The notes beneath the pieces are model-generated. The model was not told the DNA's origin, did no database searches, and saw only the letters and a list, made by a program, of their open reading frames with translations. Source: Marivita sp. (GTDB lineage: Bacteria; Pseudomonadota; Alphaproteobacteria; Rhodobacterales; Rhodobacteraceae). Taken from it: a DNA stretch of 64,000 nt. Location: assembly GCF_020055675.1 (NCBI RefSeq), contig NZ_JAIPUS010000003.1, positions 158,093 through 222,092 of the forward strand, given 5' to 3'. Positions 47,224 to 55,967 of the stretch are shown piece after piece. Every line of letters starts with the position of its first letter. Within the stretch, counting starts at the first letter, position 1. Both the position numbers and the translations under genes were made by a program.

Positions 47224-47308
47224 GTGGTTTTCACCACCTTTCTAAGTTGGATTTGCAAGGAATTGCAGGAGCGGCCCGCATAGCAACGGAAATTTACTTT
47301 GTCCAGAG

Positions 47309-47986
47309 CTAAGCTGTCGGAGTTGTCCTGGACCCTTTCACAGGATTGGCCGCGTTCACGAAGATCGCGATGGACAAAAGACCGAAGATGCATTCGTAGA
47401 CTTCCCATCTGCGGGTCTGGTCCAGCATCGGGATGATGATCGTGATGGCAAGCGCATAGATCGCGTGATGCGTCCGCGGCACAGGGATGACCAGCGCGTC
47501 TGTCACGGATTTGACCCATGCCAGCTTGCGCCACAGCAGTGGCAACACGATCAGGTAGCTGAGTATGATGTAGGACAGCACCGGCCCGAACAGCAGCTCA
47601 TCCAGTTTCACGCCACCAATGACCAGATTGTGCAGCGTCAATTCCTGCTGGTCATTGTTCTGTTCGAAATATTGCGGGCTTTCGAAACCGATGATGCGCT
47701 GCCCCCATGAGATCTCTTCACCGGCCGCCCAGATGTAGACAAGCCCGTAGATTACGCCAAGCATCAGCAGCGGGCGGGACAAGGCGCCGCGATGCACCAT
47801 GACACGGTGGATCAGAACAACGCCCGCAGTCGCGAGCAGCACCGCGGTCGCGTTCTCGATCAGCGAATCCTCGGCCCCGAAATATCGGAGGAAAAACTCC
47901 GTCGAGATACCCGATGCGACGAAGGCGGCAATCAGGATCACGACACCAAGGGCCAGAAGGAAATGATCTGTGGTTTCTCGAGTCAC
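47309..47986 (-). CDS. Uncharacterised six-TM membrane protein with EEISWGQR motif
   Basis: The 225-residue protein has about six hydrophobic segments. After the third comes a striking polar motif, YIWAAGEEISWGQRIIGFES, and then LTLHNLVIGG. I recall other bacterial membrane proteins of unknown function with this EEISWGQR...N-x-HN pattern, but no function. The acidic and His residues near a membrane face could form an active site, as in some intramembrane enzymes; this is speculation. It lies 85 bp upstream of rpsU on the same strand. Confidence 0.7.
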   Translation of the reverse strand: MTRETTDHFLLALGVVILIAAFVASGISTEFFLRYFGAEDSLIENATAVLLATAGVVLIHRVMVHRGALSRPLLMLGVIYGLVYIWAAGEEISWGQRIIGFESPQYFEQNNDQQELTLHNLVIGGVKLDELLFGPVLSYIILSYLIVLPLLWRKLAWVKSVTDALVIPVPRTHHAIYALAITIIIPMLDQTRRWEVYECIFGLLSIAIFVNAANPVKGSRTTPTA

Positions 47987-48185
47987 ACGGTATCAACGTT
48001 TGATCTGTGTGAATTGTTTCATGCAACGGGTGCATGACGCCGTAGAAAAGGCCAATGACCTCATTTCGCGCAGAAAATTTCTGCGCCCATGCCGCACGAG
48101 AATTTCGCCGACCGATGTGGCGGGACGCGCAAATGCGGTCTAGGTTATACCAGCGATGCAAGCAACCACTCCCTGGAGGCCCGAC

Positions 48186-48902
48186 ATGACAGAGACACCC
48201 CGCGATATCGCCACAGAGCTACTGGACGCGGCGCTGATGCATGTCCCGTTTGACGGATGGTCCGACACAGCGTTCAAAGCCGCGATTGCCGATGTCGATG
48301 TTGCGCCCGCCGTGGCCAAGGGGCTTTTCCCGCGCGGCGCGCTGGATTTGGCCGTTGCCTTTCACCGGCGTGGCGATGACGCGATGGTGGCCGCCCTGCG
48401 GGACCACGACCTGAGCGAGATGCGCTTTCGCGACAAGGTGGCATTGGCCGTGCGGCTGCGACTCGAGGCGGTGGAAGACAAGGAGGCAGTGCGCCGGGGG
48501 GCGACCCTGTTCGCGCTGCCCATGCACGCCGCAGAAGGCACACGGCTGATCTGGGGTACGGCGGATCGCATTTGGACCGCGCTGGGCGACACGTCGCGCG
48601 ATATCAACTGGTACACAAAGCGCGCAACCCTGTCGGGGGTCTATTCCTCGACCGTGCTCTATTGGCTTGGAGATGATTCGCTCGACAACCAGGCGACATG
48701 GGGCTTTCTGGATCGCCGCATCGGGGATGTGATGCAGGTCGAGAAGGCCAAGGCGCAGGTGCGCAAGACCCCTGGCCTGGGTCGATTGGCCAAGCAGGCC
48801 GAAGCGGTCTTGTCGCGGGTCACGCCGCCCAAGAACCGCCGTGATGACCTGCCCGGTGGTTGGACAGTGCCGCGCCAGCGTTCCGGCTCCGGGCTTACCT
48901 GA
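48186..48902 (+). CDS. COQ9-family ubiquinone biosynthesis protein
   Basis: The start at 48186 (MTETPRDIATELLDAALMHV) follows GGAGG and gives 238 residues. The TetR-like lipid-binding fold of COQ9 is recognisable from VPFDGWSDTAFKAA, LFPRGALDLAVAFHRRGD and RDINWYTKRATLSGVYSST. COQ9 supports COQ7-type hydroxylation in ubiquinone synthesis. Its 3' end overlaps the convergent RNase T2 gene by 8 bp. Confidence 0.92.
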   Translation: MTETPRDIATELLDAALMHVPFDGWSDTAFKAAIADVDVAPAVAKGLFPRGALDLAVAFHRRGDDAMVAALRDHDLSEMRFRDKVALAVRLRLEAVEDKEAVRRGATLFALPMHAAEGTRLIWGTADRIWTALGDTSRDINWYTKRATLSGVYSSTVLYWLGDDSLDNQATWGFLDRRIGDVMQVEKAKAQVRKTPGLGRLAKQAEAVLSRVTPPKNRRDDLPGGWTVPRQRSGSGLT

Positions 48903-49533
48903 TCGGATCGAACAGGGCGTCGGTCGCGGCGCAGTCGCGCACGACGTCTTGTCCGCAGGGCACTGGATCAAGCGATTTGGACAGGCAAATCCTTGCCTCG
49001 TTGATGCGGCCGTGCTTGCATGTGATGGTGATCATGTCCGGTTCAAGCTCCGGGTTGGCCTCCAGAAACGCGGCTTCGACGACGGAGGCTGGCAATGTGA
49101 CAGCCTTGTCAAGTTTGCGGAACGTCTCGGGACGGTTTATCGTGCCAAAGGCTTCGCGCGACAGGGCGTAGTAGTCCGGGGCCGACAGGCCGGAGCAGAC
49201 GCCATGCTTGTTCCACTGGTGCCAGGCAAGGCCGGATGTGCCCATGATACCGGCCATGTCACGCGTCATGCCGCGCGAAGGATCGCGTTGATTGGTCGGG
49301 CAATAGGACGGCCAGCCCCGATGATATTGCGGCCAAAGGCCGTGCATCACCCAGCCGAAATCGGCGCTGTCGTCGCATTGCGGCGACTGTCGCGCGTCGC
49401 CTTCAATCGCGCACCAGGTCGGTGACCAACTCAGTGACAGCACGTAATAGTCGAACACACCCGCGCGCTCGCCTTCTGCCCGTGCAAGCGACACGGCCAT
49501 TACACAGATGAGAGCGCTTACCAAAACCCGCAT
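48895..49533 (-). CDS. Secreted ribonuclease T2 family protein
   Basis: The 212-residue protein has a signal peptide (cut after about residue 19, LARA). It carries both RNase T2 boxes: CAS1 as WVMHGLWPQYHRGW and CAS2 as WHQWNKHGVCSGL. In CAS2 the usual catalytic Glu (HEW) is Gln here, which may alter activity. Several Cys pairs fit periplasmic disulfides. Expected role is RNA breakdown in the periplasm or medium. It faces COQ9 tail to tail. Confidence 0.88.
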   Translation of the reverse strand: MRVLVSALICVMAVSLARAEGERAGVFDYYVLSLSWSPTWCAIEGDARQSPQCDDSADFGWVMHGLWPQYHRGWPSYCPTNQRDPSRGMTRDMAGIMGTSGLAWHQWNKHGVCSGLSAPDYYALSREAFGTINRPETFRKLDKAVTLPASVVEAAFLEANPELEPDMITITCKHGRINEARICLSKSLDPVPCGQDVVRDCAATDALFDPIR

Positions 49534-49667
49534 TTACTCTTTCCTCTTTTGCCTTGCCCGACTATAAGGCGTCCAAGTTCCCTGACAATGGAAACCCGTT
49601 CCGGTCGATCCGGGACCTCCCGGAGACCTCCGGGAGCGGGAAAAAGCTATGCGCAAGGAGACGCGAG

Positions 49668-50441
49668 ATGGGCAAACCGATCATGGCCAAGGCCACTGCT
49701 GTCTGGCTGGTGGATAACACGACACTCACGTTCAAGCAGATCGCGGATTTCACCGGGATGCACGAGCTTGAAGTGCAGGGCATTGCCGATGGCGACGTGG
49801 CTGCCGGCGTGAAGGGGTTCGATCCGATCGCCAACAACCAGCTTGATCCGCAGGAGATCAAGAAGGGGGAAGCCGACCCGCTCTATACGCTCCGGCTCAA
49901 GGTCTATGCCGCGGCCCAGGGTGAAGAAAAGCGTCGGGGTCCCCGGTATACCCCGCTGTCCAAGCGTCAGGACCGTCCGGCATCGATCTTCTGGCTGGTC
50001 AAATTTCACCCCGAACTGAGCGACGGCCAGATCTCCAAGCTGGTGGGCACAACCAAGCCGACCATCCAGGCGATCCGCGACCGCACGCATTGGAATATCA
50101 ACAACATCCAGCCGATTGATCCCGTGGCGCTGGGCCTGTGCCGGCAGTCCGAACTGGATGCCGCCGTGGCCAAGGCCGCGAAAAAGCAGGAGGCGGTGAT
50201 GTCCGATGACGAGCGCCGCAAGCTGGTGTCGACGGAACAGAGCCTCGGGATGGACGAGGAGCCGCGCCTTCCCAGTGCGATCGAAGGGCTTGAGACATTC
50301 AGCCTGTCGAGTGGGTCCGAAGCGGACAGTGACGAAGACAACAGCCCTGACAGCGATTACGCCGATGCCGACAGCTTCTTCAACCTGCCCGACGGGGCAA
50401 ATGACGACGAGGAAGACGACGAGGATTCCGACAAGCGGTGA
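49668..50441 (+). CDS. trcR: TrcR/DUF1013 cell-cycle regulator-like protein
   Basis: The start at 49668 follows AAGGAG (49655-49660) and gives 257 residues. The N-terminal part has a helix-turn-helix look (DNTTLTFKQIADFTGMHELE), and a second similar unit is FHPELSDGQISKLVGTTKPT. The C-terminal 60 residues are extremely acidic. This is the DUF1013/TrcR family, reported in alphaproteobacteria as a cell-cycle transcription factor, as I recall. It stands alone with its own terminator. Confidence 0.85.
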   Translation: MGKPIMAKATAVWLVDNTTLTFKQIADFTGMHELEVQGIADGDVAAGVKGFDPIANNQLDPQEIKKGEADPLYTLRLKVYAAAQGEEKRRGPRYTPLSKRQDRPASIFWLVKFHPELSDGQISKLVGTTKPTIQAIRDRTHWNINNIQPIDPVALGLCRQSELDAAVAKAAKKQEAVMSDDERRKLVSTEQSLGMDEEPRLPSAIEGLETFSLSSGSEADSDEDNSPDSDYADADSFFNLPDGANDDEEDDEDSDKR

Positions 50442-50463
50442 TCGTCGAAGACGATGGCACGAA

Positions 50464-50496
50464 AAGCCCGGCCCGAAGTTCGGTGCCGGGCTTTTT
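50464..50496 (+). terminator. Terminator after trcR
   Basis: AAGCCCGGC (50464-50472) and GCCGGGCTT (50485-50493) form a perfect 9-bp stem followed by TTT. Confidence 0.85.
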
Positions 50497-50583
50497 CTTG
50501 TGGTCGATCCCGCCGCGCCGCTCTGCCATCGGTCCCGGCCGGGGCCAGTTCAGCGGAACGCAGATACAGGCGGTGTCCGGACC

Positions 50584-50967
50584 CTAGGACGACTTTTGCA
50601 TTTCTTTCGGTGCGCCGCTGGCCGTGTCTGTGCCCATGTAGGCCAGCCCCGCGTCTTTCCACGCGGCAAAGCCACCGGCCATATGGGCGATCCGGTCCTC
50701 ACCATGGGCAAGATATTGCTGCGCCACCTTGGAGGACCGCACACCGGAGCCGCAGTGAAACACGATGGGTTTCGTCGACGGGTCCGGCATGTGGTTTGGC
50801 TGGAATGTCTGCATCGGGGCCAACAGGGCACCGGTGATCCGTTCGAGCGCGAATTCCTGCGGCGTGCGCACGTCGATCAGGATAATGCTGTCCTTGCCGA
50901 AGGCTTCGGCCACCTCGGCCGGGGTCCAGTGTTCCAGGATGCCTTGCTCAGTGTTTTCGATCTCCAT
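50584..50967 (-). CDS. Rhodanese-domain sulfurtransferase
   Basis: This is a 127-residue single rhodanese domain. The active-site loop is FHCGSGVRSS with the catalytic Cys and the closing Arg. Typical flanks are LIDVRTPQEFALERI and HMAGGFAAWKDAGL. It accepts sulfane sulfur from persulfides or thiosulfate. It starts 10 bp after a persulfide dioxygenase-like gene, so the two likely handle the same sulfur pool. Confidence 0.9.
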   Translation of the reverse strand: MEIENTEQGILEHWTPAEVAEAFGKDSIILIDVRTPQEFALERITGALLAPMQTFQPNHMPDPSTKPIVFHCGSGVRSSKVAQQYLAHGEDRIAHMAGGFAAWKDAGLAYMGTDTASGAPKEMQKSS

Positions 50968-50977
50968 GCGATCTCTC

Positions 50978-51877
50978 CTAGAATCGATTAAACGGAATTT
51001 TCAGATAGCTGTTGCCATCTTTTTCGGGCTCCGGCGCACGACCGGCCCGCAAGTTCATTTGCAGCACGTGCAACATCCGGTCCGGCAGGGCGAGCGTTTT
51101 GTCCCGCGCCTCGCGCCGGTCGATATATCCCGCCTTGGGCGCCCCGCCGCCGATGTGCACGTTGTGACGCCGCTGTTCGGCCACGGTGGATTCCCACGCG
51201 GGGCCGGGGCGGTTCGAGGTGCCGTAGTCGTGTCCGATGAAGAGCCGTGTTTCGCCGGGCAGGGCAAGGATATCCTGCAGCGAATTCCACAGGTCGTCGG
51301 CGGACCCGCCGGGGAAGTCGGCGCGTGACGTGCCGGCATCGGGCATCATGAACGTGTCATGCACAAAAGCGGCATCATTCCCGACGACATAGGTAATCGA
51401 ACCCAGCGTGTGTCCCGGTGACAGCATCACCTTCACCTGGAGTTCGCCGATCTGGAATTCATCGCCATGAGCAAACAGGTGGTCAAAATCCGCGGCGGGG
51501 TCGAACGCATCGGGCAGGTGATAGTATTCGCGCCAGAGCGTCGCGATCTCCTGCACCTTTTCGCCGATCGCATTGGGCTTTCCCAACCTGTCTCGCAAAT
51601 AGGCTGACGCCATGAGGTGATCGGCATGGGGGTGCGTGTCGAGAATCCATACAATCTCGATCCCCTCGGTCTGGGCAAAGCGCAGGATCGCGTCGACCGG
51701 GGCCGGATCGGTTGCGGCGCCGGCGGGGTCGAACGGCAGAACCGCATCGATGATCGCCGCTTTGCGTGTCTGCGGGCAGGCAACCAGGTACTGGATGCTG
51801 CCGGTATCCGCGTCGTAAAACCCGGTTACATCCGGGGAATTGGGTCCGGTGGACGGGCTGGTTCTCGACAAAGTCAT
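50978..51877 (-). CDS. ETHE1/Blh-like persulfide dioxygenase (metallo-beta-lactamase fold)
   Basis: The ATG at 51877 with AGAGG upstream is preferred over the GTG at 51883; it gives 299 residues. Metal ligands are in LDTHPHADHL, LSPGHTLGSI, FVHDTFMMPD and FIGHDYG. The pattern and C-terminal extension fit ETHE1-type/beta-lactamase-hydrolase-like dioxygenases that oxidise glutathione persulfide to sulfite. It is paired with a rhodanese. No sulfide:quinone reductase is in the window. Confidence 0.88.
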   Translation of the reverse strand: MTLSRTSPSTGPNSPDVTGFYDADTGSIQYLVACPQTRKAAIIDAVLPFDPAGAATDPAPVDAILRFAQTEGIEIVWILDTHPHADHLMASAYLRDRLGKPNAIGEKVQEIATLWREYYHLPDAFDPAADFDHLFAHGDEFQIGELQVKVMLSPGHTLGSITYVVGNDAAFVHDTFMMPDAGTSRADFPGGSADDLWNSLQDILALPGETRLFIGHDYGTSNRPGPAWESTVAEQRRHNVHIGGGAPKAGYIDRREARDKTLALPDRMLHVLQMNLRAGRAPEPEKDGNSYLKIPFNRF

Positions 51878-51950
51878 ATACACCTCTTTCGTCTTTCATT
51901 TACCAACTGCGCAGGACGTATTCTTGTTCCGGAATGTGACAAGGTAATTT

Positions 51951-52544
51951 TCAAAGACGCTTGCGGGCGTTCATCGCGGCGGTGATGGTGCCCTCGTCAA
52001 GGTAATCCAGTTCTCCGCCAATCGGCACACCCTGCGCCAGGGAGGTCAGCGTGACGCGCCCCTCCAGTTGGTCCGCGATGTAATGCGCCGTGGTCTGGCC
52101 GTCGATCGTGGCATTGAGTGCGAGGATCACCTCGGTGATTTCTTCGCTTTCGATGCGAGTCGACAGCTTGGGAATGCGAAGCTCGTCCGGGCCGACCTGG
52201 TCCAGCGCCGACAATGTGCCGCCCAGAACGTGATAGCGGCCCTTGAACACGCCTGACCGCTCCATCGCCCAGAGGGCCGAAACATCCTCGACCACGCAGA
52301 GCGTGCCATTGGTGCGGCGATTGTCCTGACAGATGTCGCAGATGTCCTGCGTACTGATATTGCCGCAATTGAGGCATTCGCGGGCATCCCGCGCGACGCG
52401 CGCCATGACCTCTGCCAAGGGCCCCAGCAGCATTCCGCGCTTGCGGATCATGTGGAGCACGGCGCGCCGCGCCGACCGGGGGCCAAGCCCCGGAAGCCGC
52501 GCCATCATGTCGATCAGCGCCTCGATATCGCTGCCTTGGCGCAT
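51951..52544 (-). CDS. recR: Recombination protein RecR
   Basis: The 197-residue RecR has the helix-hairpin-helix ([20 protein letters not shown]), the zinc finger [16 protein letters not shown] and the TOPRIM region with [16 protein letters not shown]. With RecFO it loads RecA on gapped DNA. The order recR-ybaB-(orf)-dnaX, read leftward, is the classic dnaX cluster with one extra gene. Confidence 0.96.
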   Translation of the reverse strand: MRQGSDIEALIDMMARLPGLGPRSARRAVLHMIRKRGMLLGPLAEVMARVARDARECLNCGNISTQDICDICQDNRRTNGTLCVVEDVSALWAMERSGVFKGRYHVLGGTLSALDQVGPDELRIPKLSTRIESEEITEVILALNATIDGQTTAHYIADQLEGRVTLTSLAQGVPIGGELDYLDEGTITAAMNARKRL

Positions 52545-52592
52545 TCTACCTGTCCGACCGGGCGCGCAGAGAGAGGAAGATGCACACCCCGC

Positions 52593-52937
52593 TTAAAACG
52601 GCAGGTTCATGCCGGGCGGCAGGCCAAGGCCTTCGGTCAGCTTGGCCATCTCTTCTTGCGACTTGGCCTGGGCCTTTTGCTGTGCATCCTTGATCGCGGC
52701 AAGGATCAGGTCCTCGACCACTTCCTTGTCGTCACCGTTGAAAATCGACGGATCGATGTCCAGCCCGGTCAATTCGCCTTTCGCGGTCGAGGTGGCCTTG
52801 ACCAGACCAGCGCCGGATTCCCCGGTCACGGTCATGTTGGCCATCTCTTCCTGCAGCTCGGCCATCTTGCCTTGCATTTCCTGCGCGGCTTTCATCATCT
52901 TGCCCATGTCGCCCATTTGGCCCAAACCCTTGAACAT
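52593..52937 (-). CDS. YbaB/EbfC nucleoid-associated protein
   Basis: The 114-residue protein begins MFKGLGQMGDMGKMMKAAQE and contains MQGKMAELQEEMANMTVTGE, followed by the beta strand/helix pattern of YbaB (DIDPSIFNGDDKEVVEDLIL). It binds DNA as a dimer. It lies between recR (48 bp) and a small membrane-protein gene (16 bp). Confidence 0.95.
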   Translation of the reverse strand: MFKGLGQMGDMGKMMKAAQEMQGKMAELQEEMANMTVTGESGAGLVKATSTAKGELTGLDIDPSIFNGDDKEVVEDLILAAIKDAQQKAQAKSQEEMAKLTEGLGLPPGMNLPF

Positions 52938-52953
52938 CCTGTCCCTCCGGTTG

Positions 52954-53337
52954 TCAGCGCCCCTTGATCAGTGGCGCGGTGTAAAAGATCATCCCCACAC
53001 ATATTGCAGCGATGGTGCCGATGAACAAGGCAGGCGACCCGACGCAGCCTTCCGCCATCGCGATTTTCCGCGAGGCCGGGGCCAGCATTGTCAGGAAGGT
53101 GGCAAAGGCTGTCCAGCCCAGGACAACCGCCAACGCCCCCCATTGGCTTTTTAAGCGGAGGGCCAGAACGGTACCCAGAAACAGCACCAACGCTGCCGGA
53201 GAGGAGGCCAGGAAAACCGTTTCCTGCACCACGCCAACCGGTGCCCCGTCCCAACCGGGGCGTTGCTCTGCGCAGCCCTGTGCCCATGCGGCACCGGGCA
53301 GGAGCGCAAGTATCAATCCTCTTCGAACGGGTCCCAT
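52954..53337 (-). CDS. Small membrane protein inserted in the dnaX-ybaB cluster
   Basis: This 127-residue protein begins with a signal-like segment (RRGLILALLPGAAWAQ), has a short Cys-containing loop and then three hydrophobic segments (about 41-60, 65-88 and 100-121). No domain is recognised. Its start lies within the last 25 bp of dnaX, so it is translated in another frame from the dnaX transcript. Its GC matches its neighbours. Confidence 0.6.
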   Translation of the reverse strand: MGPVRRGLILALLPGAAWAQGCAEQRPGWDGAPVGVVQETVFLASSPAALVLFLGTVLALRLKSQWGALAVVLGWTAFATFLTMLAPASRKIAMAEGCVGSPALFIGTIAAICVGMIFYTAPLIKGR

Positions 53338-55061
53338 TCGTCTTCCACTTCGGGCAGGGCCTCGGCCTCGGCAACGGCGGCGAGCTGATCCGGTGTGCGG
53401 ACCTCTTCGACCGCGGCGCCGGGAAAGGCCTCAAGCACGGCCTTGACCAGCGGATGCTCCGCCGCTTCGGCCTTGATCGCGGTGGTTTTCGCATCGCGGG
53501 TTTCGACAAGTGTCGGCGCGTCGGACCCGTTGACCACAGACACGCCCCACCGGTTTCCGGTCCAGCGCTGCAACGCGCTGCCAAGCCGCGCGGCAAGATC
53601 GCCCGGCGCGTTGTTTGTCGGTGTGAATTCGATCCGCCCCGGCTGATAGGCAGCCAGCCGCACGCAGCCTTCCACGTCGACCAGAAGTTTGACGTCGCGA
53701 TTGGCGCGGATCAGGTCCACGACATGTTCAAAACTCGGATAGCGCGCGAGCGCCTGATCTGTTGCCACAGCGACCGCAGCCCCGCCGTAAGAGGCGTGCG
53801 GGCCGGATGACGTCGAATGGGTCGGTGCCGGGCCGGCGGTTGCCTGTGTCAGGCCAGCGGCCACGCCGCCGCTTGTCCCGCCGCCCGAAGGCGGGGGCGG
53901 CGGCGTATCCTGCAGGCGTTTGACCAGGTCTTCGGGACTGGGCAGTTCCGACACATGGGTCATGCGGATGATCGCCATCTCCGCCGCCATCATCGCGTTG
54001 GGCGCCTGCGCCACCTCGTCCAGCGATTTGAGCAACATCTGCCATAGCCGTGTCAGCGGGCGCATGCCCAAAGCCGTGGCCAGTTCCTGGCCGCGCTGGC
54101 GTTCATCGGGGCTGATCGTGGGATCCTCTGCCGCCTCGGGCGTGATCTTGACCACGGAGATCCAATGAGTGATCTCGGCCAGGTCGCGCAGCACCGCCAT
54201 CGGATCGGCGCCGTCGGCATATTGTGCCGACAGCTCGGTCAGGGCGCCGGCCGCATCGCCCTTCATCACCAGATCGAAGAGGTCGAGAACACGACCCCTG
54301 TCGGCCAGGCCCAGCATCGCGCGCACCAGGTCGGCGCCGGTTTCCCCCGCGCCGTGACTGATCGCCTGATCCAGAAGCGATGTCGCATCGCGGGCCGACC
54401 CTTCGGCCGCGCGGGTGATCAGCGCAAGAGCATCGTCGGTGATCTGCGCAGACTCGGCGGTGGCGATGCGGCGCAGCAGGCTGATCATCATCTCCGGTTC
54501 GATCCGGCGCAGGTCAAAGCGCTGGCAGCGGGACATGACGGTGACCGGCACCTTGCGAATCTCGGTTGTGGCGAAAATGAACTTCACATGCGCGGGCGGT
54601 TCCTCGAGCGTCTTCAAGAGCGCGTTGAATGCGCTGGTGGACAGCATGTGAACTTCGTCGATGATGTAGATCTTGTAGCGCGCGGATGCCGCGCGGTAAT
54701 GCACCGAATCGATGATCTCGCGAATGTCGCCGACCCCGGTGCGCGAGGCGGCATCCATTTCCATCACGTCTACATGGCGTCCCTCCATGATCGCGACGCA
54801 ATGTTCGCAGGTTCCGCAAGGATCGGTCGTTGGCCCGCCACCGCCATCGGTGCCGATACAGTTCAGCCCCTTGGCAATGATCCGCGCGGTCGTGGTTTTG
54901 CCGATGCCGCGTATCCCGGTCATGATGAAGGCCTGTGCGATGCGGTCCGCCTCGAACGCGTTCCTGAGCGTGCGCACCATCGCCTCTTGCCCGACGAGAT
55001 CGGCAAAGGTTTCCGGGCGATACTTGCGGGCAAGCACCTGGTAGGGGGTGGCGTCGGTCAT
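53313..55061 (-). CDS. dnaX: DNA polymerase III subunits gamma/tau
   Basis: The 582-residue clamp-loader ATPase has Walker A in GIRGIGKTTTARIIAKG, a zinc module CGTCEHC, Walker B in YIIDEVHMLS and the SRC motif in VMSRCQRFDL. After about residue 370 a Pro/Gly/Ala linker leads to a C-terminal tau domain. I saw no A-rich slippery heptamer, so a frameshifted gamma form is not supported. The C-terminus is acidic (EDEWDPFEED). Confidence 0.96.
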   Translation of the reverse strand: MTDATPYQVLARKYRPETFADLVGQEAMVRTLRNAFEADRIAQAFIMTGIRGIGKTTTARIIAKGLNCIGTDGGGGPTTDPCGTCEHCVAIMEGRHVDVMEMDAASRTGVGDIREIIDSVHYRAASARYKIYIIDEVHMLSTSAFNALLKTLEEPPAHVKFIFATTEIRKVPVTVMSRCQRFDLRRIEPEMMISLLRRIATAESAQITDDALALITRAAEGSARDATSLLDQAISHGAGETGADLVRAMLGLADRGRVLDLFDLVMKGDAAGALTELSAQYADGADPMAVLRDLAEITHWISVVKITPEAAEDPTISPDERQRGQELATALGMRPLTRLWQMLLKSLDEVAQAPNAMMAAEMAIIRMTHVSELPSPEDLVKRLQDTPPPPPSGGGTSGGVAAGLTQATAGPAPTHSTSSGPHASYGGAAVAVATDQALARYPSFEHVVDLIRANRDVKLLVDVEGCVRLAAYQPGRIEFTPTNNAPGDLAARLGSALQRWTGNRWGVSVVNGSDAPTLVETRDAKTTAIKAEAAEHPLVKAVLEAFPGAAVEEVRTPDQLAAVAEAEALPEVEDEWDPFEED

Positions 55062-55374
55062 GCAGGCATCCTTGGTTCAATGCCAAACTTATGCCGGGCG
55101 CGCATCAGCGTCCACCGCTTGTGGCGCATTTTCCACGCCGGCCTCGGACAGTGTGTCCCCGGTCCTTAGGTGACAGGGGGCCGAAAGGCCTTGGAGTGCG
55201 AAAATCCGGTGAAGCGCGGCCTTGCCGAAGGTCGCGTCCGCCATCCCCGAGGCCACGTCCAGCACCGCACCCCTTGCGCTCCGAAGTCCGGAGGGCAAGG
55301 GTCAGACGTGGCTATGCGGCGGGACACAGCGGGTGTATCCTTGCGCTGAGGATTGCAGATGGCAAGGAGGGCGC
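55062..55374. other. Gap between dnaX and the TsaA-like gene
   Basis: These 313 bases hold a divergent promoter region. A reverse-strand frame (55298-55089) could encode 69 residues (including MADATFGKAALHRIFALQGL), but it has no clear ribosome-binding site or family. An SRP RNA gene is often found near dnaX, but the conserved GGAAGCAGC apical loop is not present on either strand. Confidence 0.35.
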
Positions 55375-55866
55375 ATGACCCGACACGATTCGAAAGACTT
55401 GCGTGCCAACGAGGTGGTGATCGACCCGCCAAAGGCCCGGGATGCGGGGCTGATGTTCGTCGGTCTCGTCCGCACGCCCTTCACTACCCGTGACCTTTGT
55501 CCACGGCAGGGCCGGTTGGATGGACCGGACTGCCGGTTGGAACTGGAGCCGGACTGGGAATCGGCGCTGGAGGGGATAGAGCGGTTCGACCATCTGGATG
55601 TTCTTTACTGGCTGCACGAGTCGCGTCGGGACCTCGTGGCGCAAAGCCCCAGGAACGACGGCACCACCACTGGCACATTCGCCCTGCGCTCACCGGTGCG
55701 GCCCAATCCGATTGGCCTGTCGCGGGTGCGGCTCATTCGGCGAGAAGGGCCGGTTCTGATCGTCAAAGGGTTGGATTGTCTCGACAAAACGCCGCTTTTG
55801 GATATCAAGCCGGAACGTTGCGCCTATACGCCACCGGCGCCGGACAAGGCCGCGGACACGGCCTGA
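55375..55866 (+). CDS. TsaA-like (TrmO family) tRNA methyltransferase
   Basis: The start at 55375 follows AAGGAGG and gives 163 residues. The family motifs are visible: FVGLVRTPFTTRDLCPRQG near the N-terminus, FDHLDVLYWLHES, and RSPVRPNPIGLSRVRL, which with LDIKPERCAYTP forms the SAM-binding beta-barrel. TrmO/TsaA methylates t6A37 of tRNA-Thr to m6t6A in E. coli. This protein is shorter than E. coli TrmO because it lacks the C-terminal domain. Confidence 0.85.
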   Translation: MTRHDSKDLRANEVVIDPPKARDAGLMFVGLVRTPFTTRDLCPRQGRLDGPDCRLELEPDWESALEGIERFDHLDVLYWLHESRRDLVAQSPRNDGTTTGTFALRSPVRPNPIGLSRVRLIRREGPVLIVKGLDCLDKTPLLDIKPERCAYTPPAPDKAADTA

Positions 55867-55967
55867 CAGTGGCAAAATGCCTCCCCTTTATTTCTTTTGG
55901 CAAGATGCGTAGGCGGACCGATTGATTTGGGTTAAGAAGGCTGAACTCAAAAGAACAAAGCAGGCTT

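Noticed and set aside
53313-55061. Programmed frameshift in dnaX
   Set aside because: No A-rich slippery heptamer or following hairpin was seen in the expected region.
55062-55374. SRP (4.5S) RNA gene upstream of dnaX
   Set aside because: This is a common location, but the conserved apical loop sequence was not found on either strand.
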